Assembly (NCBI GenBank): GCA_046350655.1
Contig: JAXMAB010000008.1
Coordinates: 62,001-126,000, forward strand
Reading direction: 5' to 3'
Length of the DNA: 64,000 bases
DNA from: JAEUHO01 sp046350655
GTDB lineage: Bacteria; Planctomycetota; PLA2; JAEUHO01
The position numbers and the translations under genes were made by a program. The notes beneath the pieces are model-generated. The model searched no databases. It saw nothing but the letters and a program-made list of their open reading frames with translations, and was not told the DNA's origin. Shown here piece after piece: positions 50,152 to 58,835 of this stretch; positions within the stretch are counted from its first letter, which is position 1, and each line of letters begins with the position of its first letter.

Positions 50152-50280
50152 GGGGCTGCGAAGGAATCGGAGATTCCTTCACGGCCGCGAAGCGCGGGCC
50201 CGCAGGGCCCGCACGCCGAGCGGGTTTTCGGGGGGTTCGGGCCCCGAAAACCGAGCGAAGGCGATTTCTTCACAGCCCTT
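50151..50280. repeat. 130-bp inverted-repeat element (MITE/BIME-like)
   Basis: The first 20 bases (AGGGGCTGCGAAGGAATCGG) match the complement of the last 20 at 16 positions. Inside are three perfect hairpins: 50160-50180 (GAAGGAATC / GATTCCTTC), 50194-50212 (GCGGGCCC / GGGCCCGC) and 50223-50252 (GGTTTTCGGGG / CCCCGAAAACC). Lower GC than its flanks. It begins within the CheY-like gene's stop codon. No target-site duplication is obvious. Layout fits a non-autonomous mobile or BIME-type repeat, or a structured RNA. Confidence 0.65.
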
Positions 50281-50360
50281 GAGGCGGGTCGCCGGGCCCG
50301 CCCGGCGGCCGGAGCGGTCGCGGGGGACCCGGTCGGACGCGGGGGACCGCGAGGCCCGCT

Positions 50361-50420
50361 GGCCGCCACGAGCCGTCACGAGCCGGCACGAGCCGCCACG
50401 AGCCGCCAAGGGCCGCCCCG
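50361..50420. repeat. 10-bp tandem repeat (AGCCGNCACG)
   Basis: Six consecutive 10-bp units of the form AGCCGNCACG, the outer two degenerate. It follows directly after a GGGACCGCGAGGCCCG copy (50345-50360) in the gap before the next gene. The remainder of 50281-50461 shows only GC-rich DNA and an interspersed-motif copy near 50451. Confidence 0.7.
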
Positions 50421-50461
50421 GGACACGGACCGCGCGGGCGTGCGTCGCCTCGGGCCTCGCG

Positions 50462-50467
50462 TACACT
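50462..50467 (+). promoter_or_regulatory. -10-like TACACT (leaderless candidate)
   Basis: TACACT ends eight bases before the GTG at 50476; gap CCCCGCCC. The T of the interspersed-motif variant GCCTCGCGTAC runs into the box. Confidence 0.45.
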
Positions 50468-50475
50468 CCCCGCCC

Positions 50476-51795
50476 GTGCGCCGCGCCCTCCTCGTCGCCC
50501 TCCTGCCCCTCCTCGCCTCCCTGACCGGCGCCCCCGCGCCCGCCGCCGCGGAGGACCGCCCCGAGCCGAAGGCGGTCCCCGGCCAGGGGATCCTCCAGGG
50601 CACGATCCTGCGGACGGACCCGTTCTTCCGCTTCCTCCCGAAGGAGTCGGCGCGGTCCGGCATCGTCGGCACGCTCGAGGGGACGACCCGCGAGTTCGAG
50701 TCCATCAGCGTCGAGCTCGGGGCCGACCGGTCGGTGCTGACGGCCGCGCAGCGCGCCGCGTACGAGGCGTACCGCTTCACGCACGCCGTCGCCCGCGGCG
50801 AGCTCGCCACGACCGACGTGAAGGCCGACGGCTGCGTGGTGCGCCTGAAGCTCCGCGACGCGGTCTACGCGTGCGCGACGCGCCAGCTCGGCCGCACCGT
50901 CGTGTGGGTGCGCGGCGAGGCCACGAAGAAGGACGAGGCCGGCCTCGTGAAGCTGGTGCGCTCCGCCGTCGGCTGGGTCACGGGCGGCGGCGACGACGTC
51001 GACGGCTGGATCCCCGCGACCGTGAAGGCCACGTGGACGCGGGCCGCGACGTCGGACCTCCTCGTGACCGACGACGGGACGCTCGACGCGGCGACGCGCG
51101 ACGCCGCGCTGAAGGCCGTGCGCGACGCGCACGCGTACGTCCGCCGCGTGGTCGCGGCCGGCAACGTCGGGCCGACGCCGCCCGTCGTGCGGCTCACGAA
51201 GAGCCGCGACATGATGGGCTTCCTCTCGGGGCGTCGCGACCTGCGCGACAAGGACGCGGTCCACGTCCCGTGGGCCGCCGAGCTGATCGTCGCGCCCCGC
51301 AAGGCCGAGGTGGACGTCGCGCAGGTGGCCGAGGAGGCCGCGGCGCAGATGCTCCAGCACCTGCTCGGGGCGGCGAACGGCGAGCCGGTCCTGTCGGGCC
51401 TGCGGCGCCAGGCGGCCGCGACCGCGACGGCGGGCGCGGCGGCCGCGCTCCTCGCGTCCGACGAGGCCGCGGCGTTCGACCGCATCCGCAAGAAGGAGGC
51501 GACGACGTGGTCCCGCCTCATGCGCATGAGCGGGCTCGCGAACTACCTCGCCGAGGACGCCGAGCTCCGCACGCTCGACGCCGAGCTGGCCGTCGGGTAC
51601 CTCGCGTCGGGCGCGCCGGCGTCGAAGGCGTCGTTCGCCGCGTGGGTCGCGGCGTTCCGCAAGGTCGGCGACCCCGACGCCGCGAGCGAGGCCGGCTACG
51701 GCGCGCTCGACGCGTCGAAGTCCGACACCGAGTACTGGGCCTTCTGGGCCGCCAAGGCCGACCCGCCGAAGCCGAAGGGCGCGAAGGGCAAGTGA
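50476..51795 (+). CDS. Secreted protein of unknown function
   Basis: Protein of 439 residues from a GTG; an upstream in-frame ATG at 50440 would extend a shorter signal and is less likely because the -10-like box lies between. Signal peptide VRRALLVALLPLLASLTG to AAAED (about 1-25). The chain (about 40-430) has helical stretches such as VAQVAEEAAAQMLQHLLGAANG, but no HExxH or other catalytic motif I recognise. The pattern with VVRLTKSRDMMGFL resembles the N-terminal part of secreted peptidase-like planctomycete proteins, without active-site residues. The tail is Lys-rich (PKPKGAKGK). Confidence 0.7.
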   Translation: MRRALLVALLPLLASLTGAPAPAAAEDRPEPKAVPGQGILQGTILRTDPFFRFLPKESARSGIVGTLEGTTREFESISVELGADRSVLTAAQRAAYEAYRFTHAVARGELATTDVKADGCVVRLKLRDAVYACATRQLGRTVVWVRGEATKKDEAGLVKLVRSAVGWVTGGGDDVDGWIPATVKATWTRAATSDLLVTDDGTLDAATRDAALKAVRDAHAYVRRVVAAGNVGPTPPVVRLTKSRDMMGFLSGRRDLRDKDAVHVPWAAELIVAPRKAEVDVAQVAEEAAAQMLQHLLGAANGEPVLSGLRRQAAATATAGAAAALLASDEAAAFDRIRKKEATTWSRLMRMSGLANYLAEDAELRTLDAELAVGYLASGAPASKASFAAWVAAFRKVGDPDAASEAGYGALDASKSDTEYWAFWAAKADPPKPKGAKGK

Positions 51796-51880
51796 CCGGC
51801 CGGCGCGCGGGCCTCGCGGTCCCGGGAGCGGATCGGTCCCCGCGGGGCGTGGGGCCGGCGCCGAGGCGCGCCGCGGGCGA

Positions 51881-52867
51881 TCAGCCGCGGGCGAGGTTGA
51901 TGTCCCAGAGGACCTGGTCGAGCCAGGCCCCGGCCTCGACGGTCGAGTAGCGCAGCGGCCGGTCGGCGCCGACGCACGACGGCACGGGGCCGAGGATCGT
52001 CCACGGCGTCGGGTGGCAGAACTGCACGACGGAGAGTCGCTCGCCGCGCTGGTCGCGGTCGGCGACGACGCGGTGCACGCCCGTCGCGATGCGCCCGTTC
52101 GTCAGCCGCTCGAGCATCATCCCGCTGTTGAGGATCGCGTGGCCGTCGGGCGCCGTCGCGTCCACCCAGCGCCCGCCGACGTCCACCTGGAGGCCGCGCG
52201 CGGTGGCCCGCGGCAGCGCCGTCACGAGGTTGATGTCGCCGTGGGCGCCCGCCCAGACGTGCTCGCGGTCGGGCGCCGCGTCCATCTCGGGGTACCGGAT
52301 CGCGCGGCAGAGCGTGGGGCCGCCGTCGAGCATGGTGTCGAAGAACCGCTCGTGGCAGCCGATGCCCACCGCGACGATCCGCAGGAACCGCCGCTGCAGG
52401 TCGAAGAGCGCGTCCCAGAGCCGCCCGAGCACGGTGCCGATGCCGGGCACCTCGTCCTCGGGCAGCTCGCGGCGCTCGTAGCGGTGGGGGTAGGCGCGCC
52501 GCAGCGGATGGCCCGCGGGCAGCTCGAGGCCCCAGTTGAGCATCTCCTTCCAGTCGGGCTTCCGCGCGCCCGCCGCGGTCTCGACGAGCAGCCCCGTGTA
52601 GCCGGTCTGGCCGTGGGAGCCGGGCACGACGTAGCGCGTCTTGACCTCGGTGGGGAGGTGGAAGAAGCGGCGCAGGCCGTCGTAGGCCTCGTCGATCGTC
52701 TCGGCGGGCACGTCGTGCCGCGCGTAGACGAACCCCGTGCCGAGGCTGCGCATCACGCCGTCGACGACCGCGCGGCGCTGGGTGTCGGTGCCGCGCTCGA
52801 AGCGCACGAGGTCCACGTCGAGGATGGAGGCGTCGCGGGGGGCCGTGGGGGCGAGGTCGGTCGTCAT
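51881..52867 (-). CDS. 2-oxoglutarate/Fe(II) oxygenase, isopenicillin-N-synthase family
   Basis: Protein of 328 residues. Family layout is complete: N-terminal DIOX_N-type start (ILDVDLVRFERGTDTQRRAV), iron ligands H209 and D211 (AHGDINLVT) and H265 (GVHRVV), and the 2-oxoglutarate-binding RxS R277/S279 (RLSVVQF). Plant and bacterial relatives hydroxylate or cyclise small molecules; the substrate here is not evident and no biosynthetic cluster surrounds it. An interspersed-motif copy lies in the short gap to the next gene upstream (near 52893). Confidence 0.9.
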   Translation of the reverse strand: MTTDLAPTAPRDASILDVDLVRFERGTDTQRRAVVDGVMRSLGTGFVYARHDVPAETIDEAYDGLRRFFHLPTEVKTRYVVPGSHGQTGYTGLLVETAAGARKPDWKEMLNWGLELPAGHPLRRAYPHRYERRELPEDEVPGIGTVLGRLWDALFDLQRRFLRIVAVGIGCHERFFDTMLDGGPTLCRAIRYPEMDAAPDREHVWAGAHGDINLVTALPRATARGLQVDVGGRWVDATAPDGHAILNSGMMLERLTNGRIATGVHRVVADRDQRGERLSVVQFCHPTPWTILGPVPSCVGADRPLRYSTVEAGAWLDQVLWDINLARG

Positions 52868-52910
52868 CGGGGACTCCGGCGGGGTGCGGGGGACCGCGAG
52901 GCCCGCGCGC

Positions 52911-54575
52911 TCATCGTTCCTTCGGCGGCGTCGGGGGCGAAGGCTCGGGCGGGGTGGGGGCGGGCGCGGGGGGCGTGGGCGCGGGGGGCGCCGCGGGCTC
53001 CGGCCACGTCGCGCGGCCCCACGCGAGCCACGCGGCCTCGAGGGCGTCGGGGGGCGTCCCGAGCGCCTCGGCGAGCGGCGAGGCCTTCGCCTCGTGGAAC
53101 GGGGCCTTCGCGCCGCGGAACGCCGCCCACGCCTTCGGCATCGCGTCGCGGTGCGTCGCGGCCGCGAAGTCGAGCACCGTCGCGAGCTGCACGTACCGCC
53201 GCAGCGCGGGCCGCGCGTCGGAGAGCGCGTCGGCCCACGGCTGGAAGGGGCTCTTCTCGTGCCGGGCCAGCGCGCCGAACGCGCGTGCGTACGGCGCCGT
53301 CACCGACCCGGGGTGCACGCGGGCCTGCAGCGCCGTCGCGAACGCCTCGTGGACCCAGTTGCCGTCGCACGCGAGGCCCTCGCGCTCGACGAGGAGCGCG
53401 TGGGCCGTCTCGTGGACGTAGACCGGCCGGTCCCACCCCTTCGCCGCGTCGTACGACGAGAACGCGCGGCGCAGCACCGTGTAGCCGTCCGACGCGGGCG
53501 GCGCGATGCCGACCGCGAAGTGGGCCGCGTGCCGCGCGATGCAGGCGAGGTAGCCGTCGCGGTCCGCCGCCACGTGGAGGACCGCCGGCGCGCCCCGGCC
53601 GGCGCCGAGCCCGTACGTCGCCGCGGCGAGCGTGCACGCCGCGTCGAGCCGGGCCACGAGTCTCGGCCCGTCGTCGCCGCGCAGCGCGGGGGCGTCCGTG
53701 AGCAGCAGCACGTGCGTGCCCGCGTGCGCGACCCCGTGGCCGTCGGGGAACGCGACGGCGAGGCGCTCCGCGACCGTCGGCTCGCACGCGCGCTCGCCGT
53801 CGGCGCCGCGCCGCAGCGCGACGGCGTCGAGCCGCACCGGCGGCAGGGTGCCGGGTGCGGCCCCTTCGATCGCGTCGAAGGCCAGGCGCAGCCGGCCGAC
53901 CCGGCGGAAGTCGCCGACCACGCGGCGGCTCTCGTCGCGGAAGTCGCGCAGCGGCAGGACCACCTCGGGGGGCCCGCCGGGCGCCAGCCGGAACCGCCGG
54001 ACGAACCCGCCCTCGCCGGCGTCGCCGGTCGTCAGGCGGACGCGCATCGGGCGCTCGGGGCCGGAGGCGACCGAGAGGCGCAACACGAGCGCGTCGAAGC
54101 CGCGCCAGTCGCGGGGCGCGTCGAACGCGCGCGCGACCTCGGCCTCGCGCGGGTCCTTCACGCGGACGTCGAGCCACGTCGCGGCGTCGCCCGCGGCCCC
54201 GTGCTCCTCGGCTGCGACGCCCGCGAGCGTCCACCGGTCGAGCGCGGCGTCGTCGAACTCCTCGACGACGACGCGCGTGCCGGCCGCGGGGGCGGACGGC
54301 GCGGGCGCCGGCGCCGCGGGGGCGGGGGCCGTCGGCGCCGGCGCGTCCGCGGCGACGGCCGGGCGCGGCCCCGCGGCCGTCGCGGCCCCGAACGCGAGGC
54401 CCGCGGCGACGAGCGCGGCGGCGGTCCGCGGGCGCCGGCGGCGAGGGGGGAGGAGGTCCCGGGACCCCGTGACGGCCACCGGGCCTCGCGGTCCCGACGG
54501 GATCGCCGTCCGCGACCCGGGCGTCCGGTCGGTTCGCGACGGATCGGGGGCGGAGAGGGCGAGGCGGCTGGGCAT
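52911..54575 (-). CDS. Secreted gluzincin-type metallopeptidase-like protein
   Basis: Protein of 554 residues from the ATG at 54575; a GTG at 54479 may be the true start, because a GGGACCGCGAGGCCCG repeat copy (54481-54496) lies between them and the export signal (AAALVAAGLAFGAATAAGPRPAVA) begins after it. An N-terminal beta-rich domain (about 105-265) has the feel of a CIA30/carbohydrate-binding sandwich. The C-terminal half has HETAH with WVHEAFA 25 residues later, the gluzincin HExxH...E pattern, and a Pro-rich tail. The peptidase family and substrate are not identified. Confidence 0.75.
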   Translation of the reverse strand: MPSRLALSAPDPSRTDRTPGSRTAIPSGPRGPVAVTGSRDLLPPRRRRPRTAAALVAAGLAFGAATAAGPRPAVAADAPAPTAPAPAAPAPAPSAPAAGTRVVVEEFDDAALDRWTLAGVAAEEHGAAGDAATWLDVRVKDPREAEVARAFDAPRDWRGFDALVLRLSVASGPERPMRVRLTTGDAGEGGFVRRFRLAPGGPPEVVLPLRDFRDESRRVVGDFRRVGRLRLAFDAIEGAAPGTLPPVRLDAVALRRGADGERACEPTVAERLAVAFPDGHGVAHAGTHVLLLTDAPALRGDDGPRLVARLDAACTLAAATYGLGAGRGAPAVLHVAADRDGYLACIARHAAHFAVGIAPPASDGYTVLRRAFSSYDAAKGWDRPVYVHETAHALLVEREGLACDGNWVHEAFATALQARVHPGSVTAPYARAFGALARHEKSPFQPWADALSDARPALRRYVQLATVLDFAAATHRDAMPKAWAAFRGAKAPFHEAKASPLAEALGTPPDALEAAWLAWGRATWPEPAAPPAPTPPAPAPTPPEPSPPTPPKER

Positions 54576-54668
54576 GGGGTCCCCGCGAGCGTTGTACCCG
54601 AGGGGCGGTCCGGCTCGCACGGAGCCGGTCCGGTCCGGCATCCGCGGGGTCCGCGGGCCCGGGGGTCC

Positions 54669-54674
54669 TAGAAT
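54669..54674 (+). promoter_or_regulatory. -10 TAGAAT for sdhCAB
   Basis: TAGAAT matches TATAAT at five of six positions. Expected start about 54681 leaves a leader of about 23 nt with GGAG before the GTG. No good -35 is visible. Confidence 0.55.
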
Positions 54675-54703
54675 CGCGGACCGCGTCCCGACCGGAGTCT
54701 TCC

Positions 54704-55402
54704 GTGCCGCGTCCGACCCGTCCGCTCCTGTCGTCGATCTCGACGAAGACCGTGATGGCCCTGACGGGCCTCGGTCTCCTCGGGTTCGTGATCGCCCACA
54801 TGCTGGGCAACCTCCAGGTCTTCGCCGGCCGGGAGAAGCTGAACGCCTACGCCAAGACCCTGCAGGACCTCGGCCCGCTGCTGTGGGTCATGCGGGCCGG
54901 GCTGTTCGCCCTCTTCGTGACGCACGTGGCGTGCGCGCTGCGCGTCACGATGTGGAACAAGGCCGCGCGGCCGCAGCCGTACGTGAGCGCGAAGCCGCAG
55001 CGCTCGACGTACGCCGGCCGCACGATGCTGATGAGCGGCCTGATCGTGACGGCGTTCGTCGTGTACCACCTGCTGCACCTGACGTTCGGCGTCACGAACC
55101 CCGACCACCACGCGCTGCTCGACGCGAAGGGCCGGCCGGACGTGTACGGCGCGGTGGTGGCCGGCTTCCAGCAGTGGCCGATCTCGATCGCGTACGTGGT
55201 GGCGCAGGTGCTGCTGTTCTTCCACCTGTCGCACGGCGCCTCGAGCGCGTTCCAGACGCTCGGCGTGACGCACCCGCGGCTCGCCTTCCTGAAGCGCGGG
55301 TTCGGCACGGCGATCGCCGCCGTGATCCTGCTCGGCAACTGCGCGATCCCGCTGTCCATCGCCACGGGGCTGATCCCCTGCGGCGGCTGTGGAGCCCGCT
55401 GA
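54704..55402 (+). CDS. sdhC: Succinate dehydrogenase cytochrome b subunit
   Basis: Protein of 232 residues from a GTG. Five membrane helices (about 14-35, 58-80, 105-125, 155-175, 200-222) with histidines suited to heme ligation (IAHMLGN, VTHVACAL, VVYHLLHLTFG, FFHLSHG) match the single-subunit diheme type B cytochrome b (Bacteroidetes, epsilonproteobacteria, Wolinella-like). It anchors SdhAB and passes electrons between succinate/fumarate and quinone. Its stop overlaps the sdhA start by one base. Confidence 0.92.
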   Translation: MPRPTRPLLSSISTKTVMALTGLGLLGFVIAHMLGNLQVFAGREKLNAYAKTLQDLGPLLWVMRAGLFALFVTHVACALRVTMWNKAARPQPYVSAKPQRSTYAGRTMLMSGLIVTAFVVYHLLHLTFGVTNPDHHALLDAKGRPDVYGAVVAGFQQWPISIAYVVAQVLLFFHLSHGASSAFQTLGVTHPRLAFLKRGFGTAIAAVILLGNCAIPLSIATGLIPCGGCGAR

Positions 55403-57321
55403 TGTCGCTCAACCTCGACGCGAAGGTCCCCGCGGGGCCGCTCGACAAGAAGTGGGAGAAGCGGCGCTTCGACCTGAAGCTCGTGAACCCCGCCAACAAG
55501 CGGAAGTTCAGCGTGATCGTCGTCGGGACCGGCCTCGCGGGCGGCGCGGCCGCCGCGACGCTGGCCGAGCTCGGCTACCACGTCGACTGCTTCACGTTCC
55601 ACGACAGCCCGCGCCGCGCGCACTCCATCGCGGCCCAGGGCGGCATCAACGCCGCGAAGAACTACCAGAACGACGGCGACAGCGTCTTCCGGCTCTTCTA
55701 CGACACGGTGAAGGGCGGCGACTTCCGCGCCCGCGAGGCCAACGTCCACCGGCTGGCCGAGGTGTCGACGGCGATCATCGACCACTGCGTCGCGCAGGGC
55801 GTCCCCTTCGCCCGCGAGTACGGCGGCACGCTGGCGAACCGCTCGTTCGGCGGCGCGCAGGTCTCGCGCACGTTCTACGCGCGCGGCCAGACCGGCCAGC
55901 AGCTCCTCCTCGGCGCCTACCAGGCGCTCGAGCGGCAGATCGGCGCCGGCAAGGTGACGATGCACCCGCGCCTCGAGATGCTCGACGTCGTCGTCGAGGG
56001 CGGGCGCGCGCGCGGCATCGTGACGCGCCACCTCCTGACCGGGAAGATCGAGACGTGGGCCGGCGACGCCGTCGTGCTGGCGACGGGCGGCTACAGCAAC
56101 GTCTACTTCCTCTCGACCAACGCGAAGGCGTGCAACGTGACCGCGACGTGGCGCGCGCACCGCCGCGGGGCCGGCTTCGCCAACCCGTGCTTCACGCAGA
56201 TCCACCCGACGGGCATCCCGGCGAGCAGCGAGCACTCGAGCAAGACGACGCTGATGTCGGAGTCGCTGCGCAACGACGGGCGCGTCTGGGTGCCGAAGGC
56301 CGTCGGCGACAAGCGCGCGCCGGGGCAGATCCCCAACGAGGAGCGCGACTACTACCTCGAGCGGCGGTACCCCTCGTTCGGCAACCTCGTCCCCCGCGAC
56401 GTGGCGTCGCGCGCGGCGAAGGCCGTCTGCGACGAGGGCCGGGGCGTGGGCCCGGGCGGCCGCGGCGTCTACCTCGACTTCCGCGACGCGATCGAGCGCG
56501 TGGGCCGCGACCAGATCCGGCAGCGCTACGGCAACCTGTTCGACATGTACGCGAACATCACGGGCGACGACCCGTACGCCGTGCCCATGAAGATCTACCC
56601 GGCGCCGCACTACACCATGGGCGGCCTCTGGGTGGACTACGACCTGATGTCGACGGTCCCGGGCCTGTTCGTGATCGGCGAGGCGAACTTCTCCGACCAC
56701 GGCGCGAACCGCCTCGGCGCGTCCGCGCTCATGCAGGGGCTCGCGGACGGCTACTTCATCCTCCCGTACACGATCGGCGGGTACCTCGCGACCGCGGGCA
56801 ACAACCCGATGAAGGCCGACGCGTCGGCCTTCACGGGCACCGCCAAGGAGGCCGAGGACCGCGTCAAGCGCCTGCTGTCGGTGAACGGCAAGCGCTCGCC
56901 CGACTCCTTCCACATCGAGCTCGGGCGGCTGATGTGGGACGAGTGCGGCATGTCGCGCAACCGCGCGGGCCTCGAGAAGGCGCTCGCGCGCATCCCCGAG
57001 ATCCGCGAGGCGTTCTGGAAGGACGTCCGCGTGCTCGGGAGCGGCGACCGCCTCAACCAGAACCTCGAGAAGGCCGGCCGGATCGCCGACTTCCTCGAGT
57101 TCGCGGAGCTGCTCGCGCTCGACGCGCTGACGCGCGAGGAGTCGTGCGGCGGCCACTTCCGCGAGGAGCACAAGACGCCCGACGGCGAGGCCCTGCGCAA
57201 CGACAAGGACTTCCAGCACGTCTCGGTGTGGGAGTGGCAGGGCGAGGGCAAGCGGCCGGCGCTCCAGAAGGAGCCGCTGGTGTTCGAGACGGTCCACCCG
57301 GCGACGCGGAGCTACAAGTGA
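55402..57321 (+). CDS. sdhA: Succinate dehydrogenase/fumarate reductase flavoprotein subunit
   Basis: Protein of 639 residues. FAD Rossmann motif VVGTGLAGGAAAATLAELG (about 40-58); covalent-FAD histidine H74 in RRAHSIAAQGG; substrate-site HPTGIPA and the GLFVIGEANFSDHGANRLG region are present. Length and the type B-like N-terminus (LDKKWEKRRFDLKLVNPANK) match the SdhCAB enzymes of anaerobes and planctomycetes. Oxidises succinate or reduces fumarate. Overlaps both neighbours by one base. Confidence 0.96.
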   Translation: MSLNLDAKVPAGPLDKKWEKRRFDLKLVNPANKRKFSVIVVGTGLAGGAAAATLAELGYHVDCFTFHDSPRRAHSIAAQGGINAAKNYQNDGDSVFRLFYDTVKGGDFRAREANVHRLAEVSTAIIDHCVAQGVPFAREYGGTLANRSFGGAQVSRTFYARGQTGQQLLLGAYQALERQIGAGKVTMHPRLEMLDVVVEGGRARGIVTRHLLTGKIETWAGDAVVLATGGYSNVYFLSTNAKACNVTATWRAHRRGAGFANPCFTQIHPTGIPASSEHSSKTTLMSESLRNDGRVWVPKAVGDKRAPGQIPNEERDYYLERRYPSFGNLVPRDVASRAAKAVCDEGRGVGPGGRGVYLDFRDAIERVGRDQIRQRYGNLFDMYANITGDDPYAVPMKIYPAPHYTMGGLWVDYDLMSTVPGLFVIGEANFSDHGANRLGASALMQGLADGYFILPYTIGGYLATAGNNPMKADASAFTGTAKEAEDRVKRLLSVNGKRSPDSFHIELGRLMWDECGMSRNRAGLEKALARIPEIREAFWKDVRVLGSGDRLNQNLEKAGRIADFLEFAELLALDALTREESCGGHFREEHKTPDGEALRNDKDFQHVSVWEWQGEGKRPALQKEPLVFETVHPATRSYK

Positions 57322-58097
57322 TGGACATCGTCCTCAACGTCTGGCGCCAGGAGGGGCCCGGCATCCCGGGCCGCATGGAGCGGCACGAGGTCAAGGGCGT
57401 CTCGCCCGACATGTCGTTCCTCGAGATGCTCGACCAGGTCAACGAGGGCCTGATCCGCGAGGGGCGCGAGCCCATCGCCTTCGAGCACGACTGCCGCGAG
57501 GGCATCTGCGGCACCTGCAGCATGATGATCGCGGGCGCGGCCCACGGCCCGAAGAAGGGCGTGACGGCCTGCCAGCTCCACATGCGCACGTTCGCCGACG
57601 GCGACGTCATCGACGTCGAGCCGTTCCGCGCGGCCGCGTTCCCCGTCGTCCGCGACCTCGTGGTCGACCGCAACGCCCTCGACCGCATCATCGCGGCGGG
57701 GGGCTTCGTCTCGGTCAACGCGGGCAGCGCGCCGGACGGCAACGCGATCCCGGTCCCGAAGGAGGTCGCCGACGTCGCCATGGACGCCGCGGCCTGCATC
57801 GGGTGCGGCGCGTGCGTGGCGGCGTGCCCGAACGCGTCGGCGATGCTCTTCACGTCCGCCAAGCTGGCGCACCTCAACCGGCTGCCGCAGGGCGCGCCGG
57901 AGTGGGCGCGTCGCGTCCGCGCGATGGTCGAGCAGATGGACAAGGAAGGCTTCGGCGCCTGCACGAACCACTACGAGTGCATGGAGGCGTGCCCGAAGGA
58001 GATCCCGGTCAAGTTCATCGCCGAGATGAACCGCGCCTACACGAAGGCCACGCTCGCCGCCGAGAAGCAGTCCGGCGACGAGGCCGGGTACGGCTAA
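57321..58097 (+). CDS. sdhB: Succinate dehydrogenase iron-sulfur subunit
   Basis: Protein of 258 residues. [2Fe-2S] ligands C58, C63, C66 and C84 (CREGICGTC ... TAC); [4Fe-4S]/[3Fe-4S] ligands C159, C162, C165, C169 (CIGCGACVAACPN) and C214, C220, C224 (CTNHYECMEACPKEIP). Transfers electrons from SdhA to the membrane heme subunit. Last gene of a tight three-gene operon ended by an inverted interspersed-motif hairpin. Confidence 0.96.
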   Translation: MDIVLNVWRQEGPGIPGRMERHEVKGVSPDMSFLEMLDQVNEGLIREGREPIAFEHDCREGICGTCSMMIAGAAHGPKKGVTACQLHMRTFADGDVIDVEPFRAAAFPVVRDLVVDRNALDRIIAAGGFVSVNAGSAPDGNAIPVPKEVADVAMDAAACIGCGACVAACPNASAMLFTSAKLAHLNRLPQGAPEWARRVRAMVEQMDKEGFGACTNHYECMEACPKEIPVKFIAEMNRAYTKATLAAEKQSGDEAGYG

Positions 58098-58109
58098 CGC
58101 TCTCCCGGG

Positions 58110-58146
58110 ACGCGAGGCCCGGCCCGCGACGGACCGGGCCTCGCGT
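58110..58146 (+). terminator. Inverted interspersed-motif hairpin after sdhB
   Basis: Perfect 13-bp stem ACGCGAGGCCCGG / CCGGGCCTCGCGT around an 11-nt loop, starting 13 bases after the sdhB stop. No T-run. Same motif family as the one after rpoD. Confidence 0.55.
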
Positions 58147-58148
58147 GC

Positions 58149-58719
58149 CTACCAGTTCGCAGGTCGCCGCCGTGCGACGTCGATGACGGTGCCAGAGCGG
58201 ACCGTCGTGCGTCGGTCCGCGGTGCCGGGCTCGACCTCGAGGGTCCGCTCGTCCACCTCGCCGACCGGCGTCGAGAGCTTCACGCGACAGGTGCCCGGCA
58301 AGAGGTTGAGGGCCCCACCGCCATTGGGACGCCCTCGGTCAGCGCCGCGGCGTGTTGGACCACGGCGCCGTCCGCGCGCGTGATCGTAAACGAGGAAGCC
58401 CTTCCGGACGCCGTCTGCGCCTCGGTCGCGGGACGGCCCATCCACGGCGGGGCGGAAGCCGCGGATCGGCGACGGAGAGGCGGAGCGTGCCCGCGCGCAC
58501 GAGATCGAAGTCCGGTTCGACGTCGTTCGTGCCGTCGGGAAGGACGGCGGGCTCGTCGCCCGCGCGGAGGCGCGGCGCGATGGGGGGCTGGACGAACCCG
58601 CTGCCCGCCGCGGTGACGCGATATCGGCCCGGCACGAGGCCGCTCAGCTCGTAGGCGCCCGTGCTCGGGAGCACGACGGTCGCCGCGGGTGCGTCCGCCC
58701 ACCGCGCTCCGCGACGCAC
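58149..58719 (-). pseudogene. Frameshifted carboxypeptidase-regulatory-like (Ig-like) gene remnant
   Basis: Coding pattern continues across three frames. Frame A (58719 to about 58460) reads STGAYELSGLVPGRYRVT and ends LRLSVADP. A second frame (about 58460-58330) reads TASGRASSFTITRADG. A third (about 58325-58149) reads LNLLPGTCRVKLSTPVGE to the stop. Each fits part of one or two repeats of a carboxypeptidase-regulatory-like domain. Two shifts have broken the frame; sequencing error is an alternative. It may have been a secreted beta-sandwich protein. Confidence 0.55.
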
Positions 58720-58835
58720 GTCGGCGTGCGGCCGATCGGCGCGTGCGCGGACTCCGGCCGTCGTCTACGCTGGGGCGACCGACGACCGGGAAGGCTCGAC
58801 GCGCCGCCCGGGCTCGCGGGCGCGGGAGGACGGCG

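Noticed and set aside
50152..50285. Protein-coding reading of the inverted-repeat element
   Set aside because: The perfect hairpins explain the sequence, and no frame has a start with ribosome site.
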